Below, piece by piece: positions 1 to 8,631 of a stretch of DNA of 64,000 nucleotides. Location of the stretch: contig CAZNYW010000009.1 of NCBI GenBank assembly GCA_964577375.1, positions 33,771-97,770 of the forward strand, read 5' to 3'. The notes below the pieces were generated by a model that was not told where the DNA came from, ran no database searches, and saw nothing but the letters and a program-made list of their open reading frames with translations. Position numbers and translations under genes: made by a program. Within the stretch, counting starts at the first letter, position 1; each line of letters opens with the position of its first letter. Source of the stretch: DATKUC01 sp964577375 (lineage in GTDB: Bacteria; Spirochaetota; Spirochaetia; DSM-27196; DATKUC01).

Positions 1-26
1 ACTTTTTTAGGCTACAGGAGACGCAC

Positions 27-911
27 ATGCATGCACTTGTCGATACGCTTGTCGCTGTGGTGACGCTGTTGCCCTATTTTCTCTTTGCACTCGTGATCTT
101 CTTTCTGGGAAAGTTTCTGTTCGACTGGTCGACGCCCCAATTTCAGGACGATCTCGAGCTAACCGAACGGGACAACCCTGCATTCGGCGTCTTTTTCGCC
201 GGGTACATGCTCGGCCTCGCGCTGGCCATTTCGGGCGCCTTCTTCGGCATCGGAGCTTCGATTGTCGCCAACCTGGTAAACATAGGAACTTCCGGCATTG
301 CCGCGATCGTGCTGCTGCGGTTTTCCATGTTCATCGGAGACAAGTTCGTGCTCTACAGATTCGCTATCGCAAAGGAGATTGCAGGTGACCGCAATTCGGG
401 AACCGGTTTTGCGATGGCAGGCCTGTTCATTGCCGGCGGTCTCGTGATAGACGGAGTGATGAGCGGCCAGAGCGCCACTTACCTCGGGATGCTGAGGGAC
501 ATCATCGTATACTGGGCGATCGGGCAGGTATTCCTGATTGTGGGCGGTCTGCTCTTTCAGTGGACTGCGAGGTACGACGTCCACAAGACCATCGAAGAGG
601 ACGACAACGTGGCGGCGGGAATCAGCATGGGCGGCTATTTCGTCGGGCTGGGAATCATACTCAAGGCCGCGCTTACCGGTGCAGGAAGCGATCTCGGCCC
701 TGAGATCCTGGTCACGCTGGTGATCGGCGTAATCGGCCTGATCGTGCTGGTGTTCGCCCGTATTATGGCGGCGGTCGTGATGCTTCCAAAAGCCAATCTG
801 GCGGACGAGGTCTCGCGCCAGAAGAATATGGCCGCGGGTGTCGTGTCCGCTGTGACCTATGTAGCGCTTTCACTTCTCTTTGCATCGGTGGTGACGGCGC
901 AGATGATGTAG
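27..911 (+). CDS. DUF350 (YjfL-type) membrane protein, two repeats
   Basis: A 294-residue polytopic membrane protein of the DUF350/UPF0719 type. It has two homologous halves (about residues 10-145 and 155-290), each holding several hydrophobic helices and a short polar loop with a Dx(N)xAxG-like motif (DNPAFGV near residue 49 and DNVAAGI near residue 192). Single-domain DUF350 proteins are about half this length, so this is the tandem form. The ATG has a clear AGGAG six bases upstream. It is the first gene of a tightly packed four-gene unit ending in a K+ channel. DUF350 genes are known to cluster with such channels and DUF4178/DUF2491 proteins. Its biochemical role is unknown, and a link to ion or polyamine stress is inference from the neighbours. 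Confidence 0.85.
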   Translation: MHALVDTLVAVVTLLPYFLFALVIFFLGKFLFDWSTPQFQDDLELTERDNPAFGVFFAGYMLGLALAISGAFFGIGASIVANLVNIGTSGIAAIVLLRFSMFIGDKFVLYRFAIAKEIAGDRNSGTGFAMAGLFIAGGLVIDGVMSGQSATYLGMLRDIIVYWAIGQVFLIVGGLLFQWTARYDVHKTIEEDDNVAAGISMGGYFVGLGIILKAALTGAGSDLGPEILVTLVIGVIGLIVLVFARIMAAVVMLPKANLADEVSRQKNMAAGVVSAVTYVALSLLFASVVTAQMM

Positions 912-933
912 TCGGGCATTCCGACAGGGAGCT

Positions 934-1662
934 ATGATGATTCGCGATTCTTCCGGCAGCCGCAACCGACGTCCGGGGCGCCTGCTGAAATTCGCCGCCG
1001 TCGGCGTGATGGTGCTGTTTCTTTTTGGTCTGAGCGTTGACACCGCGTTCGCGCGCGGCGGGTTTCGCGGCGGCGGCTTCAGAAGCTCGTTCCGTACGTT
1101 TGGGTCGCGCTCTGCCGGCCGGACAGGTTCACTGTTCGGGTGGGGCAGGTCGACGCGCCGGACTTCCACCGCCGCAGCGCCGCTGCGCGGCAGCTCGCCG
1201 ATTTCCGGCAGCCGTTCATCGGTTGCGGCTCAGCGGAACCTCTACTCTACTGCACGTCAGAACGGCACGCTGTTCTCGACCCGGACCGACGCGGTCCGGT
1301 CCTTTCGATCCAAATACTCCTCGCAGTACAGTTCGCGATTTGCGGCGCAGCCGTCTTCCCGGCCGAGTTACATCCCCCGCACGACTGTAGTGAACGGCCG
1401 AACCGTCAACGTGGTGTACAACTCCGGTCTCGGAGGCTACGGATACATGGATCCCTTTCTCGGAAGATGGGTGATGTACAATGCGCTCACCGACGCCGCA
1501 ATGGTCGGCGTGCTCATGAGCAATCACGGATACTGGTGGGGAGGCCCTCCCATTTACGTTTCGCACGGGCCCGGTTTTTTCACGTGGGCGATAATTCTGT
1601 TTGTGGGTTTCATGGTCATCTCGAGTCTCATGCGCGGCCTGCGCGGCGGACGCCGAAGATAG
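934..1662 (+). CDS. secreted/anchored Gly-Ser-Arg-rich protein of the DUF350 operon
   Basis: A 242-residue protein with an N-terminal hydrophobic signal segment (about 20-41, ending in AFA), a long low-complexity Gly/Ser/Arg region (42-150), a conserved-looking aromatic segment with YMDPFLGRWVMYNALTDA (about 170-187), and a C-terminal transmembrane helix followed by an Arg-rich tail. The layout suggests an exported basic domain held by the C-terminal helix. I do not recognise a named domain. It lies 22 bp after the DUF350 gene and 4 bp before the next gene, so it is very probably co-transcribed. The Arg/Ser-rich stretch could bind anionic polymers or phospholipid, but that is only a guess from composition. 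Confidence 0.7.
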   Translation: MMIRDSSGSRNRRPGRLLKFAAVGVMVLFLFGLSVDTAFARGGFRGGGFRSSFRTFGSRSAGRTGSLFGWGRSTRRTSTAAAPLRGSSPISGSRSSVAAQRNLYSTARQNGTLFSTRTDAVRSFRSKYSSQYSSRFAAQPSSRPSYIPRTTVVNGRTVNVVYNSGLGGYGYMDPFLGRWVMYNALTDAAMVGVLMSNHGYWWGGPPIYVSHGPGFFTWAIILFVGFMVISSLMRGLRGGRRR

Positions 1663-1666
1663 CCGG

Positions 1667-2341
1667 ATGAGCGACCGAAGCGACGCGTCCTTCTGGACTG
1701 CGATCAAGCAGGGAGATTACGTAAACCTGAACGACTATCAATCGTTCGCCGAAGGGGGAACGGGCGGCATCGACTACCGGGTCAGGGATATCCGCCGGAT
1801 CGCAATTCGGGATCGTGACACGGACCGGGTGCTTGCCGAATATCATTTGCACGATCTGGAGAGGGAAGGCGGAGCAGTTGCCTGCTTTGCGGTTGTGAGA
1901 GCCGGCGATGACTTCGAGCTGCGCGTCTACTTTGTGCCCGACGGGTTCATGGTGGGGTCAAGGGACGATCTGATAGACCACGGACACACCTGGTTCTTTC
2001 TACCGCCGCCCAATCCCGACGATTTCATCTCGTCGCAACTCGAGTACGCTCCGTTTCCGGACGTCCCTCCCATCGAGGAAGAAGGGAAATCGACGCAGCG
2101 CGAGTACGAAATGGCCGGGTTCGGACACCCGGTCTACGGTTCGTACCGCCGCGGCTCCGATGAAGTTCCGGTCATCATCACCGAGTATGCGACCAACGAG
2201 GAGTCGCTGAATCCGCTGCTGTTGATACTCGAAGAGCGCTGGATGAGGCCCGACGGTTCGGTGCCGGAGGAAGGGGGCTTCCTCACACCGATGCTCGGAT
2301 GCGTTGTTGAGCCTGAGAGCGCCGAGGTGTTTCCCGCATGA
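1667..2341 (+). CDS. DUF2491/DUF4178-like cytosolic protein
   Basis: A 224-residue soluble acidic protein starting at ATG 1667, four bases after the previous stop. An upstream in-frame ATG at 1601 lies inside the preceding gene and is rejected. The N-terminal half has alternating strands typical of DUF4178 (YRVRDIRRIAIRDRD...AEYHLHDLE), and its genomic company fits DUF2491 (YjfK). I could not decide between the two families by eye. No catalytic motif stands out. The last four bases overlap the start of the channel gene (ATGA), which ties it to the operon. Function is unknown; in related operons this type of protein accompanies DUF350 and ion channels. Confidence 0.6.
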   Translation: MSDRSDASFWTAIKQGDYVNLNDYQSFAEGGTGGIDYRVRDIRRIAIRDRDTDRVLAEYHLHDLEREGGAVACFAVVRAGDDFELRVYFVPDGFMVGSRDDLIDHGHTWFFLPPPNPDDFISSQLEYAPFPDVPPIEEEGKSTQREYEMAGFGHPVYGSYRRGSDEVPVIITEYATNEESLNPLLLILEERWMRPDGSVPEEGGFLTPMLGCVVEPESAEVFPA

Positions 2342-3438
2342 TCCTCTTTTTCCTTCCGATGAAGCTACGGGAGCGGCTGCGACGGAACCGGCCTGTTATT
2401 GAACTTGTTAATACGATATCTTTGATGGTGCTGCTCTTTGTCCTGCTCGCCATTGCGTACAAGGTCTTCGAGAAACAACCATGGATGGAATCATTCTGGC
2501 AGTCCTGGCAGACCGAAACTACGGTTGGCTACGGCAACAAGCCGGCGGTGACCACCGCAGGAAGGATCGCCACCATCATCCTGGGTACCACCGGGATCGC
2601 GCTTCTCGGTGTGCTTTTCTCACGCACGTTTTCTTTCTTCGAATATCGATCGACTATCAGGAGGCTCGGCATGAGGCGGAATCCCTCACGCGGCGGTTAC
2701 GTCATCTTCAACTATCCCGGGGACGACCAGTTCTCGACGTTCATAGAAGAGATCCGGCTGGTGGACGGACGGGTGAGCGTCTGCATCGTCGACAACAAGC
2801 TTGAAGAGCTCCCGCGTTGGGCGGAAGCTCTGGGAAACATCCACTTCGTCCGCGGGTCCGTCCTGGCCCGTGAGACCTACGACAAAGCCCGCGTTGGCCG
2901 CGCGCGCTGCGTGATTGTCTTTCCGGTGGAGGCGGGCAAGGATGAGTCTGATGCGTCTACGCGAATGGTTGTTGATCTCGTTTCCGAGGAGGTCTCCGAA
3001 TCGACAAGGATCATCTACATCCTTGTGGACCAGAGGAACCGCTGGCTCTTCCACACCGAGCGGGCGACAGGAATTCCGGAAACACTCGAGATGCTCGCAC
3101 TCGTGCAGGAATGTCAGGACCGCTACACTGCGCCGATTGTCGAGGATATCCTACTGAACAGCCGCGGCCCCAAACCCTTCACGGTCGAACCGGGCGAGGT
3201 TGCCGGGCTCACCTGGGGCGAGTTTTCGCTTGCGCTGGCACAGCTTTCGGCAAGTGAAAATCTACGTGTCCGACCCTTCGCCCTCATAGGGGCCGGCGGT
3301 GAGGTCGACTCCTGCCCGCTGCCGTCACAGGTTATCGAGGGTGAGCACATGCTCTCACTTCTCGGATATGTCGACGGATTTGACTGGGCCCGCCTGCGTA
3401 AACAGCTTGCCGAAGCAGGTGCGCGGGCAGTACACTGA
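2338..3438 (+). CDS. two-TM potassium channel with TrkA-N-like domain
   Basis: A 366-residue K+ channel. The first helix is at about 24-44, the pore loop carries the selectivity filter TVGYGN (about 62-67), and the second helix is at about 76-98. A cytosolic RCK/TrkA-N-like domain follows (120-270), with a C-terminal domain after it. In the Rossmann fold the usual GxGxxG is replaced by FNYPGDD, so nucleotide binding may be altered or lost, while the fold outline (YVIFNY...VCIVDN...HFVRGS...ARCVIVF) is kept. Its start overlaps the previous stop as ATGA. It presumably conducts K+ across the inner membrane under control of a cytosolic ligand. Family assignment is firm, ligand unknown. Confidence 0.88.
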   Translation: MILFFLPMKLRERLRRNRPVIELVNTISLMVLLFVLLAIAYKVFEKQPWMESFWQSWQTETTVGYGNKPAVTTAGRIATIILGTTGIALLGVLFSRTFSFFEYRSTIRRLGMRRNPSRGGYVIFNYPGDDQFSTFIEEIRLVDGRVSVCIVDNKLEELPRWAEALGNIHFVRGSVLARETYDKARVGRARCVIVFPVEAGKDESDASTRMVVDLVSEEVSESTRIIYILVDQRNRWLFHTERATGIPETLEMLALVQECQDRYTAPIVEDILLNSRGPKPFTVEPGEVAGLTWGEFSLALAQLSASENLRVRPFALIGAGGEVDSCPLPSQVIEGEHMLSLLGYVDGFDWARLRKQLAEAGARAVH

Positions 3439-3455
3439 CCCGGGCAGTACACTGA
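3424..3455. repeat. 15-bp direct repeat at the channel gene stop
   Basis: CGGGCAGTACACTGA occurs at 3424-3438 and again at 3441-3455 (period 17). The first copy contains the channel stop codon and the second gives a spare TGA. It looks like a recent small tandem duplication. Confidence 0.8.
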
Positions 3456-3480
3456 GCAGGATTCCCGGAAGGAGGGCTCT

Positions 3481-3876
3481 ATGGCAACAAATCGCAGCGG
3501 TTCAGCAGTTCTCACCGCGCTTCAGATCGTGGTAGCCGTCTACCTGGCCACCCTGGGCATTGCCGGCATTTCCGCGTACCACTCCGGCGCACAGGCCATT
3601 CAGCGCCTCTTCGGCGGCGGATCGATTGATCTCGTCGTCGCGATCTTCGAGCTGATAGCCGGAGCTCTCGTCTTTCTCGCTCTGTTTCCCTTCACGGGAG
3701 ACCAGGCACGCTTCGCGGCCTGCTTCATCTCCTCGGTCCTCTGGCTCATCTGGGTATTCTACAGCCTGGTCTTCCACAATGCTCTCGAACCGACCGTGTT
3801 GACATGGCTCAATCGCCTCGCGCTGGATCTGGTGGTCGCAGTCTCGCTCTGGGTCGTGAGCAGGCAGTACCGCTGA
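3481..3876 (+). CDS. small four-helix membrane protein
   Basis: A 131-residue hydrophobic protein with about four predicted transmembrane helices (12-32, 50-72, 78-98, 106-126) and short loops. The start is well supported by GGAAGGAGGG just upstream of the ATG. I do not recognise a family. It follows the DUF350/channel operon by 42 bp on the same strand and may belong to it. Its stop lies only 12 bp from the stop of the convergent ferritin-like gene. Confidence 0.6.
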   Translation: MATNRSGSAVLTALQIVVAVYLATLGIAGISAYHSGAQAIQRLFGGGSIDLVVAIFELIAGALVFLALFPFTGDQARFAACFISSVLWLIWVFYSLVFHNALEPTVLTWLNRLALDLVVAVSLWVVSRQYR

Positions 3877-3888
3877 TTTGCCGGACTG

Positions 3889-4180
3889 CTATTCGTCCCC
3901 GAGCGCAGTTATCTCTCCCTCGGTAAACAGGTAGGTCTTCAGAACCTTGTCCCATCCGTCCATGTTGCGGCGGAGCCACTCAAGACTCATTATCGCGTGC
4001 TCCATCTCTTCATTCCGGTTGTGGGCAAGGATCTTCCTGAGCTGCTCGTCCTTGGTGAGAGAGACCCGCTCATTGCACCAGTAGATCGCCTCAATCTCTT
4101 CGGAGAAGGCATTTCAATACCCGCGTGTAGTTTCGGGTCTGATCGTTGAGCTCCTGCGGTGGTTCGTGATAGTCGGACAT
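3889..4180 (-). pseudogene. encapsulated-ferritin (EncFtn) gene, +1 frameshift
   Basis: The reverse strand starts at ATG 4180 behind a very strong AGGAGGAGAA site and reads MSDYHEPPQELNDQTRNYTR, the usual opening of encapsulin-associated ferritin-like proteins. It then hits a stop because of one extra C at about 4108-4109. Removing one base restores a ~96-residue protein with EEIEAIYW, ILAHNRNEEMEH and LKTYLFTE, which aligns end to end with EncFtn proteins such as that of Rhodospirillum rubrum. The di-iron Glu/Glu/His pattern is visible, but the Tyr after the conserved Trp is Cys. EncFtn normally loads into an encapsulin shell encoded next door; no encapsulin gene is in this window. It lies 27 bp after the mlaD stop, so it ends that operon. 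It may be a real pseudogene or a consensus error. Confidence 0.8.
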
Positions 4181-4207
4181 TTCTCCTCCTCAGTCTCCGG
4201 GTATGTA

Positions 4208-5080
4208 TCAGAAAATGCGTATACTCACGTATTTTCCCGGATTCTTCTTTACGTCATTGATCAGCGAGTCGAGGTCCAGCACCGCCTGATTTACATTGTG
4301 GTAGAGCCGGGGATCGTTGAGCAGCCGACCGAGACTCCCCTGGCCTGTTTCGAGTGCGGTGAGGATGTTGTCGAGTCGTCTGGTCGCAATCCGCGCATCG
4401 CTCACTGTTCCTGCGAAGTCGCTGCTTGACTTCTTCATCTCGGAGACGATGGCTGAAACGTCCGGCCGGTTATTCGTTGCCATCTTGTCGAGATTCGAAA
4501 CAAGTCCCGACACTTTCCGGCTGTTGTCCTCGAGGATGGAATTCAGGCTCTCGACGGCGGTCTGCAGCCGGCCGAGCACCTGCTCCATCTGTGAACCGAT
4601 CTGCTGCTCGGGAAACTGCTGGATCTGCTGCAGGACGGTGTTTACGCGTGTTCCTATCTCGTTTGCCTTCCCGCTCAGCGCGGAGAGGCCGGAACTCGCA
4701 GTTGCATGAACGGTTGCTCCGTTTCTGAGAAAACTGCTGGAGCTGCCGGGGATGATCTTCACCACGGTTCCGCTGAGCAGTCCGGAGGACGCCAGCTGAA
4801 ATCGAGAATCGCTTGGGATCTTGACGCCGCTATTGATGTGACCGGTGATGACGATGTTCTTCTCGCCGAACTTCACCGCCTGCACTGTTCCGACCTTGAC
4901 CCCGCGGTAGTGGATTTCATTCCCTGTTCCGATTCCCATTGCATCCGGGGTGGTGATGGTTATCATCATCCCGCCGGAGAATACCGCCGGCTGCTCGAGA
5001 AACAGGATGGCAAAAATCACCAGGAAGGTTGCGATTGAAACCGAAGCGCCAATTGCAAACTCATTACGTTTTCGTCGCAC
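4208..5080 (-). CDS. mlaD: MlaD/MCE-family lipid transport protein (minus-strand copy)
   Basis: A 290-residue protein starting at GTG 5080, with one N-terminal membrane anchor (about 11-31) and an MCE domain (about 38-115; YRGVKVGTVQAV and SDSRFQLASSGLLSG...IIPG are typical). A long helical, coiled-coil-like C-terminal part (130-285) follows. MCE proteins bind the periplasmic side of an ABC permease and carry phospholipid between the membranes. Its neighbour upstream is an MlaE permease (43 bp), and downstream a frameshifted encapsulated ferritin (27 bp). No ATPase lies in this minus-strand unit. It resembles the plus-strand MlaD at 8632 through most of its length, including the C-terminal NPG(K/R)Y...IF ending, so the two are paralogues. 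Confidence 0.9.
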   Translation of the reverse strand: MRRKRNEFAIGASVSIATFLVIFAILFLEQPAVFSGGMMITITTPDAMGIGTGNEIHYRGVKVGTVQAVKFGEKNIVITGHINSGVKIPSDSRFQLASSGLLSGTVVKIIPGSSSSFLRNGATVHATASSGLSALSGKANEIGTRVNTVLQQIQQFPEQQIGSQMEQVLGRLQTAVESLNSILEDNSRKVSGLVSNLDKMATNNRPDVSAIVSEMKKSSSDFAGTVSDARIATRRLDNILTALETGQGSLGRLLNDPRLYHNVNQAVLDLDSLINDVKKNPGKYVSIRIF

Positions 5081-5123
5081 AACTCTTACGCTCCTTCATA
5101 GCCTGCCGGTGACCTGCACATGT

Positions 5124-5921
5124 TCACCAGACGTAGAACAGCAGCGCGGACAGGACGTAGTCGATGACGGTCACCGCGATCGACGACCAGATAACCGAGC
5201 TTGTCGTCGCACGTCCGACACCGTTTGCTCCAACACGGGTGCGGAGCCCGAAGTGGCACGCGATGATCACGATTACCGCACCCGTGAGAAAGGCCTTGAT
5301 CAGGTTCGAGTACAGATCGGTCAGCACGAACGCGCGGCGCATCCCGCGTATGAACCCCGGCCACGAGAGTCCGATCGTATAGTGAGCCGAAACGTAGCCG
5401 CAAAGCACTCCGAGGAAATCAAAGACGATAATCAGGACCGGGACCGCGATGACTCCGGCCACGAGCCGCGGTGTCACCAGAAACTCGACAGGATCGATCC
5501 CCATTATCCGTAGAGCGTCGACCTGCTCGGTAATGGCCATCGAACCCAGCTCCGCGGCTACGCCCGAACCGACGCGCCCGGCGAGGACCAGCCCGGTTAC
5601 CAGCGGGCCCATCGCAAGGAGCACGGCGCGAATTATCACGCCGCCTTCTATCCAGGACGGAGTGGTGCTTCCTGTCTGCTGACCGATCTGGATGCCCAGG
5701 ACGAACCCCATGAAGACGCCCGTTACGACGATGAGGGGCAGCGAACGGCGTCCGATGTAGTCGAACTGGTTCACTATTTCGTTCATGTACCAGGGTGCGC
5801 GCCGGAGACCGACGATCGCGCGACCGCTCATGACGGTCAACGCTCCATAGGACTCCGCAAAGACGCGAAAAAGGTGTCCGACCGCGACCACCGCACCCCG
5901 TGCGGATACTGCCATACTCAT
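5124..5921 (-). CDS. mlaE: MlaE-family ABC permease (minus-strand copy)
   Basis: A roughly 265-residue MlaE permease with the family hallmarks FDYIGRRSLPLI, GFVLGIQIG, GPLVTGLVLAGRVGSG and AAELGSMAITEQVDAL, and five to six membrane helices. I use ATG 5921 (an in-frame ATG at 5915 is also possible); the longer reading to 5981 would overlap the end of the upstream gene. It sits 13 bp after the repaired COG4280-type gene and 43 bp before mlaD. Its ATPase partner is missing from this operon, so it probably uses the MlaF at 7884. Paralogous to the permease at 7069. Confidence 0.9.
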   Translation of the reverse strand: MSMAVSARGAVVAVGHLFRVFAESYGALTVMSGRAIVGLRRAPWYMNEIVNQFDYIGRRSLPLIVVTGVFMGFVLGIQIGQQTGSTTPSWIEGGVIIRAVLLAMGPLVTGLVLAGRVGSGVAAELGSMAITEQVDALRIMGIDPVEFLVTPRLVAGVIAVPVLIIVFDFLGVLCGYVSAHYTIGLSWPGFIRGMRRAFVLTDLYSNLIKAFLTGAVIVIIACHFGLRTRVGANGVGRATTSSVIWSSIAVTVIDYVLSALLFYVW

Positions 5922-5934
5922 GCCCTTGTCCGAT

Positions 5935-6890
5935 TCATAAAGAGGACTGTCGTGCCATTCGGAGCAGGCTGACAGTCGCACTTATGAGCACAATCACCGG
6001 CATGAACCAGAAGAAGAGTCCGGCCGCACCGGCGAGGAAAATCGCCGCGATGAAACTGGCGATCACGATCGACGCCCCAATAATCTCATCTCCGAATATG
6101 AATGAATACCAGAATAGAAAAAACTCTTTACGTATTTCATCAGCTGCTCTCCCTCCTCGGCCGCCTCCTTTTCCATACCGAGCGACTTACGGACAATCGA
6201 GATCGCCACAAGTGAATACCCGATGTAGAGAGCAAGAAGATAGAGAATCGCAAGGTCTCCACCGGGCCAGTGCATCGTAAGACCTTCCGCCGTCCAGAAT
6301 GTCCCGTAACTGGTCAATAGAATTCCAACCGCATATTTGATTGGGTAATCCGGAGCTTTCCGCAGCGCGTTTCGAGCGAGAACGCTTAACCCCGCGATGA
6401 TCGCGAATGCGACGCCTGCAGCTATCACGGCGAGTCCAACGTGATCCGCGGCTGCACCGAATGTCACGACGATGAATGCTATTTCGAGCCCTTCGAGAAA
6501 CACGCCCTTGAATGAGAGTGCGAACGCAGTCCAGTCGACGCTGCCCTTGAGCGAATCGGTCTCGTCTGAGGTCTCTTCCTCCTCCTCGGCTCCGCTTGCA
6601 AATCCTTTGCGGCCTATACGGAATATGGCCTTCCGCAGCCATTGAAGCCCGAAAAGCAGCAGCAGCATGCCGACGATGATGCGAAGCAGGTTTATCGGCA
6701 CCTCGGTAAGCAGAGGTCCAAAGACCGCGACGATAGCCGCGAGGACGATCAGTCCGGCGCCGCCTCCGAGAAAGGTCGATGGCCATCCGCGTACCGTACC
6801 CACGCCGAGCACGATTGTCGCCATCTCTATGACCTCAACGCCGGCTGCAAGGAATACTGTCAGCATGAGGAAAGACGCATGCAAGCTCAT
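5935..6890 (-). CDS. COG4280-type membrane transporter, frameshifted near C-terminus
   Basis: Starts at ATG 6890 behind AAGGAGATACTT. The uninterrupted frame ends at 6063 (275 aa), but its last ~19 residues are unlike the family. In the next frame a hydrophobic tail (LFWYSFIFGDEIIGASIV, then two membrane helices) runs on to a TGA at 5935-5937, 13 bp before the mlaE start. The junction lies at an A6 run (T6 on the coding strand) at 6118-6123; one more base there would give one protein of about 318 aa. Paired acidic helix motifs GVEVIEMA and FLEGLEIAF resemble those of metal permeases, so metal transport is plausible but inferred. A charged loop with EEEEE (about 101-105) separates the halves. 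First gene of the minus-strand Mla unit. Confidence 0.7.
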
Positions 6891-7033
6891 AAGTATCTCC
6901 TTCTGTTTTTCAACTTAATCATATCAAATGCAGCCGGGCAAACCTGAGCGGCTAATTGACCCGCGCGTAGTCCGTTCGGGGGAGTGCAATCCGGGTTATT
7001 CGGGCGGATCGGGAGCGCTGGGCGGCTGGAAGT

Positions 7034-7062
7034 TTGACCGCGCGAGACCGGGTTCTTATTTT
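7034..7062 (+). promoter_or_regulatory. sigma70-like promoter for mlaEFD
   Basis: TTGACC (7034-7039), 17-bp spacer, TATTTT (7057-7062). The predicted transcript start is at or next to GTG 7069, which would make the mlaE message leaderless or nearly so. No ribosome binding site is visible before that codon. Confidence 0.4.
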
Positions 7063-7068
7063 CAATTT

Positions 7069-7854
7069 GTGCTACTAACCAGAATCTTCAGTCGTATCGG
7101 TGCGGGCTCGAGAAGTTTCTTCGAATCCTTTGGCAACATGACTCTGCTTTTCTTCGGGTCCGTTGCGGCGCTCCGAAAGTCGCCCGTCTACTTTCGTGAG
7201 ATAGGTGCGCAGTACGCCTACATTGGACGCCAGTCGTTTCCGCTCATCCTCGTTACGTCGACCTTTGTAGGTTTGGTCCTTGGAATTCAAATTGGCACAC
7301 AAATACATCCGGGCACACCGCCATGGATCGAAGGCGGCCTGATCTATCAGTCGATAGTCCTGGAAATGGGACCCATCGTTACCGGGCTCGTGATGGCGGG
7401 CAGGGTAGGGTCGGGAATTGCGGCAGAGATCGGCACGATGACCGTAACCGAACAGGTCGATGCGCTTCGAACCATGGGCATCGATCCGATCGAGATGCTA
7501 GTGATGCCGAGGCTGGTTGCGGCACTGTTCGCGCTGCCTATCCTGACGGCAACCTTCGATATCATCGGCTGCCTGACGGGGTTCATATCATCCTATTACA
7601 CAATCAACCTGCGGTTCTCCGGATTCCTGCGGGGAATTCGTTCGGTATTCGATCCCACGCAGATCTACACAAGCCTGATCAAGGGGTTTTTCAACGGTCT
7701 CATAGTTTCGACTGTGGGCTCCTTTTTCGGTTTGACTTCCGGGCAGGGAGCGAAGGGAGTGGGGAACGCGACAACCCGGGCCGTAATCTGGGCCTGCGTT
7801 ATCGTCATCGTCGTCGACTACGTTTCTTCGGCGGCGCTTCAGCACATATGGTAG
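7069..7854 (+). CDS. mlaE: MlaE-family ABC permease (plus-strand copy)
   Basis: An MlaE permease of about 262 residues with AYIGRQSFPLILV, GLVLGIQIG, GPIVTGLVMAGRVGSG and AAEIGTMTVTEQVDAL. The open frame extends back to ATG 6928, but those 47 residues are unlike the family and contain the putative promoter, so GTG 7069 is preferred; the start remains uncertain. It is followed by MlaF (29 bp) and MlaD, giving a complete permease-ATPase-MCE set for phospholipid traffic between inner and outer membrane. It implies a diderm envelope. Confidence 0.88.
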   Translation: MLLTRIFSRIGAGSRSFFESFGNMTLLFFGSVAALRKSPVYFREIGAQYAYIGRQSFPLILVTSTFVGLVLGIQIGTQIHPGTPPWIEGGLIYQSIVLEMGPIVTGLVMAGRVGSGIAAEIGTMTVTEQVDALRTMGIDPIEMLVMPRLVAALFALPILTATFDIIGCLTGFISSYYTINLRFSGFLRGIRSVFDPTQIYTSLIKGFFNGLIVSTVGSFFGLTSGQGAKGVGNATTRAVIWACVIVIVVDYVSSAALQHIW

Positions 7855-7883
7855 GCAATACGAAAGAGACGGCGGGGACATAG

Positions 7884-8612
7884 ATGGTAGAGGTGAAGGA
7901 TCTTCAGAAATCAATCGGCAATCAGGAGGTGTTGAAGGGTGTTACCCTCACACTCAAGGATCACGAGCGCCACACCCTCATAGGTGAGAGCGGTGAAGGG
8001 AAATCGATATTGCTCAAAACAATAATCGGACTCATCGAACCGGACGGCGGACGCATCTATATGGACGGGGAAGATATCACAGACTTCACCCCCAAAGAAT
8101 GCAATGAACGGGTGCGAACGAAGATGAGCATGGTCTTTCAGCAGGGTGCGCTCTGGGATTCAATGACCGTCAGCGAAAACATCGACCTGGCCCTGAATAT
8201 CCGAAAGCACTTGACCGAGGGAGAGCGGAGGGACCTTGTCGAGCAGAGCCTCGCGATGGTGGGGCTCGAGGGTGCAGGTGCCAAGTTCCCCGGCGAGCTG
8301 TCAGGCGGAATGATGAAGCGCGCGGCGATTGCACGCGCACTTGCCGCCCGGCCGACCTATCTGCTCTATGATGAGCCCACGACAGGGCTCGATCCGGTAC
8401 TGTCCAATATGGTGATCGACCTTATTACGCGTCTGAATGACGAACTGAACGTTACCGCGTTCATCGTCAGTCACGACGTAGAACGCCTCGCGGACTTTTC
8501 CGACACAGTCTCGCTGCTTCGCGGCGGCCGGATCGAAACCACCTGCCCGGCAGGCAGCGTCTGGGAGAGCGACAACCGGGCGCTCAGCAATTTTCTCCGC
8601 GGGGTGGAATAA
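7884..8612 (+). CDS. mlaF: MlaF ABC ATPase
   Basis: A 242-residue ABC ATPase with Walker A GESGEGKS (about 34-41), Q-loop MVFQQGALWDSMTV, signature LSGGM (about 140-144), Walker B YLLYDEPT and H-loop VSHD. FQQGALWDSMTV is typical of MlaF/Ttg2A. The Walker A Glu (GESGEGKS rather than GxSGxGKS with Gly/Ser) is a mild variant. It is the only Mla ATPase in the window and may energise both the adjacent permease and the minus-strand one. Confidence 0.93.
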   Translation: MVEVKDLQKSIGNQEVLKGVTLTLKDHERHTLIGESGEGKSILLKTIIGLIEPDGGRIYMDGEDITDFTPKECNERVRTKMSMVFQQGALWDSMTVSENIDLALNIRKHLTEGERRDLVEQSLAMVGLEGAGAKFPGELSGGMMKRAAIARALAARPTYLLYDEPTTGLDPVLSNMVIDLITRLNDELNVTAFIVSHDVERLADFSDTVSLLRGGRIETTCPAGSVWESDNRALSNFLRGVE

Positions 8613-8631
8613 AAGTAGACGGAGAGTTGGG

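Noticed and set aside
6928..7068. 47-residue N-terminal extension of the plus-strand MlaE
   Set aside because: Composition and sequence are unlike MlaE, and a -35/-10 pair lies within it; GTG 7069 fits the family start better.
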